DNA from: Mucilaginibacter rubeus
Lineage (GTDB): Bacteria > Bacteroidota > Bacteroidia > Sphingobacteriales > Sphingobacteriaceae
Reading direction: 5' to 3'
DNA: 64,000 nt
Assembly: GCF_003286415.2 (NCBI RefSeq)
Contig: NZ_CP043450.1
Location: forward strand, 5,084,001-5,148,000
Below are positions 54,913-63,107 of this stretch, in pieces. Every line of letters begins with the position of its first letter. Position 1 is the first letter of the stretch. A program made the position numbers and the translations under genes. Under the pieces are notes generated by a model. The model was not told the DNA's origin. It worked only from the letters and a program-made list of their open reading frames with translations, and searched no databases.

Positions 54913-55980
54913 GTGAACAATACAAAAGATAAAATTGACATCCGTAGCCTGAGTCTGAATGCTTTACAGGAGCATTTCATCCGCATGGATGAAAAAGGCT
55001 TCAGGGCAAAACAAGTATATGAATGGCTTTGGAAAAAATCTTGCTTTTCTTTCAACGAGATGAGCAATATTTCAAAAGAACTCCGTGCTAAACTGGATGC
55101 AAATTTTGTAATTAATAATGTAAAAATTAATTCTTCACAGGTTAGTGCTGATAAAACTATAAAAAATTCTTTTATTTTACACGATAACCACTTAATTGAG
55201 GGTGTTTTGATTCCCACCCCCGGCCGTATGACAGCCTGTGTATCATCACAGGTAGGTTGCAGCCTCACCTGTAAATTTTGCGCTACCGGATATATGGAGC
55301 GTAAAAGAAATCTTAACCCCGACGAAATTTACGACCAGGTAGTTTTGATTGATCAGCAGGCGCGTGAAAACTACGGTCAGCCTTTATCAAATATTGTTTA
55401 CATGGGTATGGGCGAGCCACTGCTCAACTATGCCAATATGATGAAGTCAATCGAACGCATCACTTCCGAAGATGGGCTTAACATGGCAGCCAAGCGGATC
55501 ACCGTATCAACTGCCGGTATTGCCAAAATGATCAAAAAGCTGGGCGACGACCAGGTTAAATTTAACCTCGCACTTTCCCTGCATGCCGCAAACGACGAAA
55601 AGCGTAATACCATTATGCCTATCAACGAGCAAAACTCGTTAAAGGCACTGGCCGAGGCTTTAAAATACTACTACGCCAAAACCAAAAACCCAGTAACCTA
55701 CGAGTACATTATTTTTGATGGTGTAAACGACGGCATTCAGGATGCTATGGAGCTGGCCAAATTTTGCAAGCACCTGCCCTGCAAGGTTAATATCATTGAA
55801 TATAACCCCATTGCTTTTGCAAGCTACATTAACGCCGGCGAAGATAAGGTTGAAGCATTTGCCGATTACCTTACCAAACAGGGTATCAACACCCACCTGC
55901 GCCGAAGCCGCGGTAAAGATATTGATGCTGCCTGCGGACAGCTTGCCATCAAAGAAAAAGATAAACTGGCCGAAGTTTAA
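54913..55980 (+). CDS. rlmN: 23S rRNA (adenine2503-C2)-methyltransferase RlmN
   Basis: A 355-residue radical-SAM enzyme with a GTG start; the next in-frame Met is inside the conserved fold (FIRMDEKGFRAKQVYEWLW), so GTG is required. The cluster motif is Cys116-x3-Cys120-x2-Cys123 (GCSLTCKFC). The C-terminal catalytic Cys lies in RSRGKDIDAACGQL. It methylates C2 of A2503 in 23S rRNA and A37 of some tRNAs. It forms an operon with comF 23 bp downstream. Confidence 0.95.
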   Translation: MNNTKDKIDIRSLSLNALQEHFIRMDEKGFRAKQVYEWLWKKSCFSFNEMSNISKELRAKLDANFVINNVKINSSQVSADKTIKNSFILHDNHLIEGVLIPTPGRMTACVSSQVGCSLTCKFCATGYMERKRNLNPDEIYDQVVLIDQQARENYGQPLSNIVYMGMGEPLLNYANMMKSIERITSEDGLNMAAKRITVSTAGIAKMIKKLGDDQVKFNLALSLHAANDEKRNTIMPINEQNSLKALAEALKYYYAKTKNPVTYEYIIFDGVNDGIQDAMELAKFCKHLPCKVNIIEYNPIAFASYINAGEDKVEAFADYLTKQGINTHLRRSRGKDIDAACGQLAIKEKDKLAEV

Positions 55981-56003
55981 AAAATCCGACTTAAATTGAG
56001 GGC

Positions 56004-56702
56004 ATGAAATTACTGCGTGCCTACCTTGCTGATTTTGCCGCCCTGCTATTTCCGGAGCTTTGCCCGGCCTGCCAGGCAAGTTTAGTGGCGGGCGAGTATA
56101 TCATTTGCAGCGATTGCCGCTTTAATTTGCCTTTTACCAATTTCCATCAACAGCCTGCCAACATTGTTGCCCAGCAGTTTTGGGGTAAAATTAACGTTGA
56201 GGCTGCCTATGCGCTTTATTATTTTCATAAAGGTGGCAAAATCCAAAACCTGATGCATCACTTTAAATACAAGGGTATGCAGCAGATAGGCAATTTGCTT
56301 GGCACCATTGCAGGCGCGCAACTTGCCTCAAATGACATTTTCAGCTCGACAGATCTCATTATCCCTGTCCCTTTGCACAAACGCCGCCTACGCGAACGCG
56401 GTTATAACCAAAGTACCTGCTTTGCTCATGGCCTTGCCGAGAAACTAAATGCTTCGGTTGATGAACATAGCCTTGTGCGAACGGTGGCTACCAAAACACA
56501 AACCCAACGGTCGCGCTTTGCCCGGTTTGAAAATATGCAGAATGTATTCGCTGTTAAAGATCCTGCCGCACTTGAGGGCAAGCATATATTGCTGGTTGAT
56601 GATATTGTAACCACCGGCTCAACCGTTGAGGCCTGCGGAGCGGAGTTATTGAAAGTTCCCGGAGTAAAATTGAGTATTGCTGCGATTGCTTATGCGGTGT
56701 AG
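56004..56702 (+). CDS. comF: ComF-family phosphoribosyltransferase-like protein
   Basis: A 232-residue protein with an N-terminal four-cysteine zinc finger (Cys20, Cys23, Cys35, Cys38: ELCPAC...ICSDC). A phosphoribosyltransferase fold follows, with LIIPVPLHKRRLRERGYNQS and the PRPP loop LLVDDIVTTGSTVEAC. ComF supports uptake of transforming DNA in competent species. Here it is downstream of rlmN, and no other competence genes are present. Confidence 0.92.
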   Translation: MKLLRAYLADFAALLFPELCPACQASLVAGEYIICSDCRFNLPFTNFHQQPANIVAQQFWGKINVEAAYALYYFHKGGKIQNLMHHFKYKGMQQIGNLLGTIAGAQLASNDIFSSTDLIIPVPLHKRRLRERGYNQSTCFAHGLAEKLNASVDEHSLVRTVATKTQTQRSRFARFENMQNVFAVKDPAALEGKHILLVDDIVTTGSTVEACGAELLKVPGVKLSIAAIAYAV

Positions 56703-56726
56703 AAGTGTATTAAAGCTTTATTTTCC

Positions 56727-56818
56727 ATGTCATTGCGAGGAGGAACGACGAAGCAATCGCATGCTATACAGAGCAGCCGTGCTTCCCTGCGGTTGCCACG
56801 CTTCGCTTATAATGACAT
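56727..56818. repeat. GTCATTGCGAGG palindromic element, copy 6 (asymmetric type)
   Basis: Begins ATGTCATTGCGAGGAGGAAC and ends CGCTTATAATGACAT, with centre GCTATACAGAGCAGCC. The right arm is decayed (TATAATG in place of CGCAATG). It closely matches copy 3 and lies between the convergent comF and kinase genes. Confidence 0.85.
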
Positions 56819-56828
56819 AGCTTTTTAC

Positions 56829-59800
56829 CTACTGCTGCTGATACCTGCTTAGTTTATCGTAAAGCACCCTTGGATCGAAAGGCTTAAGAATATAGTCATT
56901 CATGCCGGCGTTGTTGATCTCACCCATTTGATTGCTGAGCATGGATGCGGTAAGTGCTATAATGGGCAACTGTTTAAAATAAGGATCGGTTTTAGAACGG
57001 ATTATGCCGGTAGCCTCCAGGCCGCCCATTTCAGGCATGTGGATATCCATCAGCACCACGTTATAGCCGCGGTTGGCTTCAACCTTTTCAATAGCTTCAA
57101 TACCGTTTTCAGCAAAATCGGCATGAGCACCCCACTTCTTTAATATTTTATTGATAAGCAAGCGGTTTATCTGGTTGTCGTCTACTACTAAAACGTTTAT
57201 TTTAAGTCCTTCTTCCACGTTATTATTTTTTCTCTGTTGCTTTATATCAGCTTTTTTAAATCCAATGGTAAACCAAAATGTCGAACCTTTCCCCGGCACA
57301 CTATCCACGTTTATCCGTGAATCATGCAATTCGATCAGGCGTTTACTGATAGCCAAACCTAAACCGGTACCACCATACTTGCGGGTTGTATCCGTATCGG
57401 CCTGTTTAAATTGTTCAAATATGGTACCCAGTTTGTCTGCCGGAATACCAATGCCGGTATCAGTTACGGCAAACCTGATGCGTACATCCCGCTCCGTTTC
57501 CTGAATAACCTTTAAATCGATGTTAACGCCGCCATGGTGCGTAAACTTAACCGCGTTACCTACTAAGTTAAGTAATATCTGGATAAGGCGTGTCCGGTCG
57601 CCAATCACCTCATCGGGAACAACCTCCTCAACGCTTTTGCTAATATAAATCTTTTTTTCGGCAGCCTTAAACTGCATCGAACTTGTTATACTATTAACCA
57701 GTTCGCGCAGGTTAACCGTGGCCTTTTCAAGCTCAACGTTGCCTGTTTCAATTTTAGCCAGATCCAGCACATCGTTAATCAACGTCATGAGGTTCTCGGC
57801 CGAAAACTTAAGGATATTAAGATTTTCCTTTTGCGACTCGGCAGGATCATCATCCAGCAATATGTGCGACATACCAATTACGGCATTTAACGGCGTACGG
57901 ATTTCGTGGCTCATCACTGATATGAACATATCTTTGGCCCGGTTAAGCTGTATTGCCTCTTCCCTTGCCGAAATAAGCTCAATCTCGGCCTTCTTCTTAG
58001 CCGTGATATCGATGATTACTTCAATGTATTTGTCAACCTCGTTTTTACTGTTCAGTATAACCGAGTTGATAACCGAGATCCACAAAGGCTGCCTGTCCTT
58101 ACGGTAAACCAGCAGGTCCACCTCAAATGATTGCTTTTGCCTGGACAGTTCCCGGGCTTTTTGTATGATAGATACATCGGTAAGCTCACCCTTCAATATA
58201 TCGCCCAGGTGCACATCTTTTACATCATCAAGGGTATAACCTGTAATATTTTCAAACGCGCGGTTAACCCACTCTACCTTACCATCGCTGTTATTGATCA
58301 CTACTCCACTGGTAGTATTGCTTGCTACTAACGATAGTTGCTTCAACTGCTCTTCGGTAGCTTTACGCTCGTTGATATCAACCATCACCCCTATCTGCCG
58401 TTCAACCTGGCCGGTCTCGTTAAGCAAAGGACTGTTTGACAGGAATGCCCAGATAGGAGTTTGATCTTTTTTATAGATCTTGATCTCTACCTCGTACGAA
58501 CGCTTTTCTTCAACTGCTTTAACAGCATCTTTAAAAACCTCCAGGTCGGTATCCTCACCCAGCAACATGGTGCCAAAGGCCCGGCCCTGCATTTCGGTAA
58601 ATGTATAACCTGTTATGTTTTCAAGGGCCTCGTTCATCCAGATCACTTTCCCCTCGGCATCACGGATCAGGATACCGCTTGGTGATTTACGTGCCGCGAA
58701 CGATAATATCTCTACCTCCTGTTCGGCCAGTTTACGTTTGGTGATATCTATAATTACCCTGATGGATTTATCAACGCTACCATCGGTATTATAAATGAGC
58801 GAATTCATTACCGAGATCCACTTTGGCGAACCATCCTTTGCATTAAAAAAAAGCTCTACCTCATATGATATCTTGTTTCGGATAGCCTCTTCCAGCTTTT
58901 CCATAGCCTCAGGACTTAACGGCTTCCCCTTTATAACATCACGCAGGCGAAGTTGCTTAACATCTGCATAAGCATAACCCGTTATATTTTCAAACGCGTC
59001 GTTTGTCCATAATATCTGGTCATCGGCATCACTTATCACTACCCCATTGCTCACCTTACTGGCCACCAATGAAAGTAGTTCAAGATCCTGGGCCACCTGT
59101 TTCTGATAGGTAATATCGCGCCCGCTGGCAAACCATTTATCGTCTTTAAAAGTTACCGACCAGCTTATCCACTTATTATCCCCTTCAACAGTAATTACGG
59201 GAGTTTCAATTTCAAATTTGCGTTGCTGTTTGCTGATGCCCTTTTTTAATACAGCTAATGATTGCTCACGCGCCTCCTCCGGAAAAAAATTCCAGATAGG
59301 CATCCCGCATACCTCGTCTGCGGAATAACCTAAAACAGATTTTACCGCGCGGTTAATATGTCCGATTTTAAAATCCCTGTCCATAATGCAATGGATATCG
59401 GGCGAACTATCAAAAAGGTCATAAAATTCTTCGCGAACGGCAAGGCTTTGCTCCAGCTTAAGCTTTTGCTTGCGGAGCTCCAGGTGAGACATTACCTCAT
59501 CGGCCAGTACACGTAAGGCATCGCGCTGTTCGGCAGTAAGCTTGCGGGGTTTGGTATCAACTACGCATAATGAGCCCAAGCGGAGACCGTCGGGATTAAT
59601 CAGTGGCGCACCGGCGTAAAAGCGTACGCCCATTCCGTTAGCAATAGGGTTATCTCTGAATTCTTCATCTTCATTCGAATCTGGAATTTCAAGAAGCGCG
59701 TCAGATTGGATGGTGCGGTTACAAAAAGCGTCGGCGCGGGGTGTTTCCTCCGCGTCGACGCCGTATGTTGATTTAAACCATTGCCTGTCGGCATCCAGCA

Positions 59801-59957
59801 GCGTAATTAACGCTATAGGAGCCTGGCATATATAAGAAGCTAAACGCGTAATAGCGTCATACTCCTTTTCGGGCATGGTGTCCAAAACATGATATGATTG
59901 GAGCGCGGCTAAACGCTTATCTTCTATGTTTAATGGATCTTCCTGCCTTAGTGTCAT
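56829..59957 (-). CDS. Soluble hybrid histidine kinase/response regulator (GAF-4xPAS-HisKA-HATPase-REC)
   Basis: A 1042-residue protein without membrane segments. A GAF domain occupies about 20-165. A first PAS (about 180-295) and three tandem similar PAS domains (about 300-665) follow, each with a copy of the ENITGY motif (FENITGYAY, LENITGYTF, FENITGYTL). Next come HisKA with the phospho-accepting His in FISVMSHEIRTPLNAV (about 690), HATPase with TDTGIGIPADKLG and YGGTGLGLAISKRL, and a C-terminal receiver (about 925-1042) with VLVVDDNQ and the acceptor Asp in VLMDIHMPEMGG. There is no output domain, so an Hpt or downstream partner is expected elsewhere. It starts 3 bp after glyA. Confidence 0.94.
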   Translation of the reverse strand: MTLRQEDPLNIEDKRLAALQSYHVLDTMPEKEYDAITRLASYICQAPIALITLLDADRQWFKSTYGVDAEETPRADAFCNRTIQSDALLEIPDSNEDEEFRDNPIANGMGVRFYAGAPLINPDGLRLGSLCVVDTKPRKLTAEQRDALRVLADEVMSHLELRKQKLKLEQSLAVREEFYDLFDSSPDIHCIMDRDFKIGHINRAVKSVLGYSADEVCGMPIWNFFPEEAREQSLAVLKKGISKQQRKFEIETPVITVEGDNKWISWSVTFKDDKWFASGRDITYQKQVAQDLELLSLVASKVSNGVVISDADDQILWTNDAFENITGYAYADVKQLRLRDVIKGKPLSPEAMEKLEEAIRNKISYEVELFFNAKDGSPKWISVMNSLIYNTDGSVDKSIRVIIDITKRKLAEQEVEILSFAARKSPSGILIRDAEGKVIWMNEALENITGYTFTEMQGRAFGTMLLGEDTDLEVFKDAVKAVEEKRSYEVEIKIYKKDQTPIWAFLSNSPLLNETGQVERQIGVMVDINERKATEEQLKQLSLVASNTTSGVVINNSDGKVEWVNRAFENITGYTLDDVKDVHLGDILKGELTDVSIIQKARELSRQKQSFEVDLLVYRKDRQPLWISVINSVILNSKNEVDKYIEVIIDITAKKKAEIELISAREEAIQLNRAKDMFISVMSHEIRTPLNAVIGMSHILLDDDPAESQKENLNILKFSAENLMTLINDVLDLAKIETGNVELEKATVNLRELVNSITSSMQFKAAEKKIYISKSVEEVVPDEVIGDRTRLIQILLNLVGNAVKFTHHGGVNIDLKVIQETERDVRIRFAVTDTGIGIPADKLGTIFEQFKQADTDTTRKYGGTGLGLAISKRLIELHDSRINVDSVPGKGSTFWFTIGFKKADIKQQRKNNNVEEGLKINVLVVDDNQINRLLINKILKKWGAHADFAENGIEAIEKVEANRGYNVVLMDIHMPEMGGLEATGIIRSKTDPYFKQLPIIALTASMLSNQMGEINNAGMNDYILKPFDPRVLYDKLSRYQQQ

Positions 59958-59960
59958 TTT

Positions 59961-61247
59961 TTATTCTGAGTCCTTATCTCTGTACAACGGAAAATCGTAC
60001 ATTAACTTGTGAACCCTTTTACGGATTTTTTTGATAGAATGTTCATTTTCAGGATCAGAAATTACAGCATCTATCAATTCAACAATGTGCTCCATGTGCT
60101 TTTCCTTCATGCCACGGGTTGTAATAGCGGCAGTACCCACACGGATACCTGAAGTTACAAATGGTGATTTATCATCGTAAGGCACCATGTTTTTGTTCAC
60201 GGTGATATCAGCAGTTACCAAAGCATTTTCTGCTGCTTTGCCGGTGATGTTTTTATTACGCAGGTCGATAAGCATTAAGTGGTTATCGGTACCGCCAGAA
60301 ATGATCTGGTAGCCCAGTTTCACAAATGCCTCGGCCATAGCATCGGCATTCTTTTTAACCTGTACAATGTATTTCATGTAGTTTTCGCTCAAAGCTTCGC
60401 CAAAAGCAACGGCTTTAGCAGCAATAATGTGCTCAAGCGGACCACCCTGTGTACCCGGGAACACAGCCATATCCAATAATGACGACATCATCCTGATTTC
60501 GCCTTTTGGTGTTTTATGGCCCCATGGATTTTCAAAATCTTTACCCATCATAATCAAGCCACCGCGTGGGCCACGTAATGTTTTGTGGGTGGTAGTAGTA
60601 ACAATATGGCAATGCGGAAGCGGATCTGTTAACAAACCACGTGCAATTAAACCGGCAGGGTGTGAAATATCGGCCAGTACCAAAGCTCCAACTTCATCAG
60701 CTACCTTACGGATAAACTCATAATCCCAATCGCGTGAGTATGCAGAAGCACCGGCGATGATCAATTTTGGTTTTTCGCGCAGGGCAACTTCTTTCAGCTG
60801 GTCATAGTCAACCAAACCTGTTTCTTTGTTAACCCCATAAAAATGAGGCTCATATAATTTACCCGAAAAGTTAACAGGTGAACCATGTGTTAAGTGACCA
60901 CCATGAGAAAGGTCGAAACCTAATATTTTATCGCCCGGCTGCAATACCGCAAGCATAACTGCCGCGTTTGCCTGTGCACCAGAGTGTGGCTGTACGTTAA
61001 CCCACTCGGCATTAAACAATTGCTTAGCGCGCTCGATAGCTATGGTTTCAATTTCGTCAACCACCTGACAGCCGCCATAATAGCGCTTGCCCGGTAAACC
61101 TTCGGCATATTTGTTGGTTGCAACAGAACCTGCAGCTTCCATAACCTGCCTGCTTACAAAATTCTCAGATGCAATAAGCTCAATGCCCTCTTCCTGGCGT
61201 TGTTGCTCTTCATCCAATAGCTTAAATATCAGTTTGTCTCTTTTCAT
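59961..61247 (-). CDS. glyA: Serine hydroxymethyltransferase
   Basis: A 428-residue PLP enzyme interconverting serine and glycine with tetrahydrofolate, the main source of one-carbon units. The PLP Lys222 is in VTTTTHKTLRGPRGG, and the N-terminal IELIASENFVS and KYAEGLPGKRYYGG segments are typical. Length is normal. It is the first gene of a unit with the hybrid kinase. A 13-bp palindrome lies 16 bp upstream of its ATG. Confidence 0.97.
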   Translation of the reverse strand: MKRDKLIFKLLDEEQQRQEEGIELIASENFVSRQVMEAAGSVATNKYAEGLPGKRYYGGCQVVDEIETIAIERAKQLFNAEWVNVQPHSGAQANAAVMLAVLQPGDKILGFDLSHGGHLTHGSPVNFSGKLYEPHFYGVNKETGLVDYDQLKEVALREKPKLIIAGASAYSRDWDYEFIRKVADEVGALVLADISHPAGLIARGLLTDPLPHCHIVTTTTHKTLRGPRGGLIMMGKDFENPWGHKTPKGEIRMMSSLLDMAVFPGTQGGPLEHIIAAKAVAFGEALSENYMKYIVQVKKNADAMAEAFVKLGYQIISGGTDNHLMLIDLRNKNITGKAAENALVTADITVNKNMVPYDDKSPFVTSGIRVGTAAITTRGMKEKHMEHIVELIDAVISDPENEHSIKKIRKRVHKLMYDFPLYRDKDSE

Positions 61248-61263
61248 TGTGTGTTTTTAACGG

Positions 61264-61276
61264 CGCTAAGTTAGCG
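61264..61276. promoter_or_regulatory. Palindrome just upstream of glyA
   Basis: CGCTAAGTTAGCG is a 13-bp palindrome about 17 bp before the glyA ATG, within the likely leader, so a repressor site or small hairpin is possible. Function is not shown. Confidence 0.3.
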
Positions 61277-61285
61277 AAAAAGATA

Positions 61286-61313
61286 GATTTGAGATATGAG
61301 ATATGAGATTTGA
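61286..61313. repeat. Four tandem GATWTGA heptamers
   Basis: GATTTGA, GATATGA, GATATGA and GATTTGA follow one another without spacing, upstream of glyA. The rest of the 61248-61507 gap shows no gene. Confidence 0.6.
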
Positions 61314-61507
61314 GAGGTAAGCAATGTTAGATTTTACTTATTCAAAAGTAAACACAATATTATTTGCTACTCAACTCTTTACAACGAACTAATTACTGCA
61401 AAATAGACACCAAGCTTAAAACAGGTAAAGGCTGATATATGTAGGATTTACGTATCTTATTTCATGAATACATCAAAGTTTCATTTTAAGCACATGTAAA
61501 CGATTTG

Positions 61508-62107
61508 TTAATTCTGGATTTTTATTTTCCTCAACCAGGCTTTAACCTCCTCACGTACCTGTTTTTCCTTTTCGCCCTGTATAACAAAATAAACGCCGTC
61601 GCGTTCAATGCCGCCTTTGGTGGTAAAGCCATCTGATACCTTGCTTTTGGGGCACAGTTCTTTTACCGTTTCAAAAGTGCTGCCAATGCCGTAACCGGCA
61701 TTGGTATTAAATGGAACGATTGTTTTTCCGCTCAGGTCATATTGCTTCAGGAAGCTTTTTACAGGAGGCGGCAGTTTCATTCCCCAGGTAAGAAAGCCAA
61801 CGAACACCACATCATACTGATCGATACTATCGATCTTTGTTTTTAATGCCGGCAGGTAGCCGGTTTCATTTTCTTTGGCAACCTGCTGAACAATGGCCTG
61901 GTAGTTTTCCGGGTACGGCCTTTCCAACTCCAATGCTACCAGTTTTCCCCCAACCTCATCGTGGATTATATTGGCTATGGCCTTTGTGTTATTGGTGCGG
62001 GACAGGTATACAATCAGCACTTTTTTTGTTGATATAGATTGCGCGTTAGAACAGGCAGAAATACTGCAGAGCGCAATTAAAATCAAAGCAAAACACACTT
62101 TTTTCAT
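61508..62107 (-). CDS. Exported flavodoxin-fold lipoprotein
   Basis: A 199-residue protein with a lipoprotein signal ending at Cys19 (ALCSISACSNAQ). A flavodoxin domain (about 28-190) follows, with strand/phosphate loop VLIVYLSRTNNTKAIANI (usual TGNT here TNNT) and later FMN-side segments FVGFLTWGMKLPPPVKSFL and TNAGYGIGSTFETV. Flavodoxins are usually cytosolic; this one should be outside the cytoplasm, attached to a membrane. It is the last gene of a four-gene minus-strand operon, 11 bp after the NTF2-like gene. The electron donor and acceptor are unknown. Confidence 0.87.
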   Translation of the reverse strand: MKKVCFALILIALCSISACSNAQSISTKKVLIVYLSRTNNTKAIANIIHDEVGGKLVALELERPYPENYQAIVQQVAKENETGYLPALKTKIDSIDQYDVVFVGFLTWGMKLPPPVKSFLKQYDLSGKTIVPFNTNAGYGIGSTFETVKELCPKSKVSDGFTTKGGIERDGVYFVIQGEKEKQVREEVKAWLRKIKIQN

Positions 62108-62118
62108 ACACCCAATTT

Positions 62119-62604
62119 TTATTTCTTGCCCGGCACTTCCATCTTAACCGGCCTCAACAATTGCGAAAAGGTGAGTGACCCCATCTTCCATTTACCGTTT
62201 TCTTTAACGTATACCTCTGTTACCATGAAAGCATGTACAACTTCGTTTCCGCCTACTACCGCCAGCAAGTCGATATCATTTAACAGGATGGCCGTGCCAC
62301 CAAAAATATTTACTGAAGTGGAATAGACGTCTGCCTTTTTATACCAGATCCCTCCTGATTTGATTACATTGATCTCCTGTGGTTTCCCCCAGCTTCCGCC
62401 CATATGAACAAACACAGCTTTTTCATCAAACAGCACATTTAGCGAATCAACATTTTTGTCGGCCATCCATGTCCACTTGGCTTTAGACAGGTTAATGATC
62501 TCCTGCTCTGCTTTTGTAGGTGCAGGTGATGTACTTTGCGTTTGCGCACCGGCTAACCGCACCCCGGCAATTAACAGGAATAATGTGATAATTGATACTC
62601 TCAT
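62119..62604 (-). CDS. Exported NTF2/SnoaL-like (DUF4440) protein
   Basis: A 161-residue protein with a signal peptide (about 1-20, ending GAQTQ) and an NTF2-like cone fold (about 30-152). SKAKWTWMADKNVDSLNVLF and VFVHMGGSWGKPQEI are typical of DUF4440 proteins. It may be an enzyme or ligand-binding protein in the periplasm; no catalytic set can be assigned. It lies 30 bp after the cupin gene. Confidence 0.85.
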   Translation of the reverse strand: MRVSIITLFLLIAGVRLAGAQTQSTSPAPTKAEQEIINLSKAKWTWMADKNVDSLNVLFDEKAVFVHMGGSWGKPQEINVIKSGGIWYKKADVYSTSVNIFGGTAILLNDIDLLAVVGGNEVVHAFMVTEVYVKENGKWKMGSLTFSQLLRPVKMEVPGKK

Positions 62605-62634
62605 GATTTTACAGGATTTATTGGTATTAATAAA

Positions 62635-63093
62635 CTATTTCGCGCTGTTATATTCCGCGTCGGTTACCCTTTGCAGCCATTGGGTTTTATTTGTTGCCCC
62701 ATTGGTGCTAACCGCAATGTACGTGAAGGCTGATTCAGGCGATGCGCCGTGCCAGTGGGCTACACCGGGAACACATTTAATCACATCCCCTTTATGAACC
62801 ACCTGAATTGGCTTTCCCTTTTCCTGGTAATAACCTGTTCCTTCTGTAATCATCAGAATTTGCCCTGCCGGGTGGATATGCCAGTCGAGTTTAGCACCCG
62901 GTGCAAACGTCGCGGTAGCTACATTGCAATCAATTACACTATCAGCCTTATTTAATTCCCGAAGCCACACATCCCCCGTATGATTATTGGTTTTAGACAA
63001 TTCGCCTTTTGTGAAGATGGCGGCCGTTTGGGCCATCACGCGGTTAGAAGTAACAACTCCCAACAACATCATTACATACAAAACTTTTTTCAT
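62635..63093 (-). CDS. Exported cupin-domain protein
   Basis: A 152-residue protein with a signal peptide (about 1-22, ending NRVMAQ) and one RmlC-type cupin (about 55-140). The metal ligands are in LDWHIHPAGQILMITEGTG (His-x-His and later Glu) and the second His in VPGVAHWHGASPES. The layout is like the small cupins close to hydroxynitrile lyase or 4-carboxymuconolactone-type proteins; activity is unassigned. It lies 14 bp after the aldo/keto reductase gene. Confidence 0.88.
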   Translation of the reverse strand: MKKVLYVMMLLGVVTSNRVMAQTAAIFTKGELSKTNNHTGDVWLRELNKADSVIDCNVATATFAPGAKLDWHIHPAGQILMITEGTGYYQEKGKPIQVVHKGDVIKCVPGVAHWHGASPESAFTYIAVSTNGATNKTQWLQRVTDAEYNSAK

Positions 63094-63107
63094 GATTTTT
63101 TGCAGGT

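Noticed and set aside
22832..56818. CRISPR array formed by the repeated GTCATTGCGAGG sequences
   Set aside because: Copies are kilobases apart, palindromic and without regular spacers; no cas genes.
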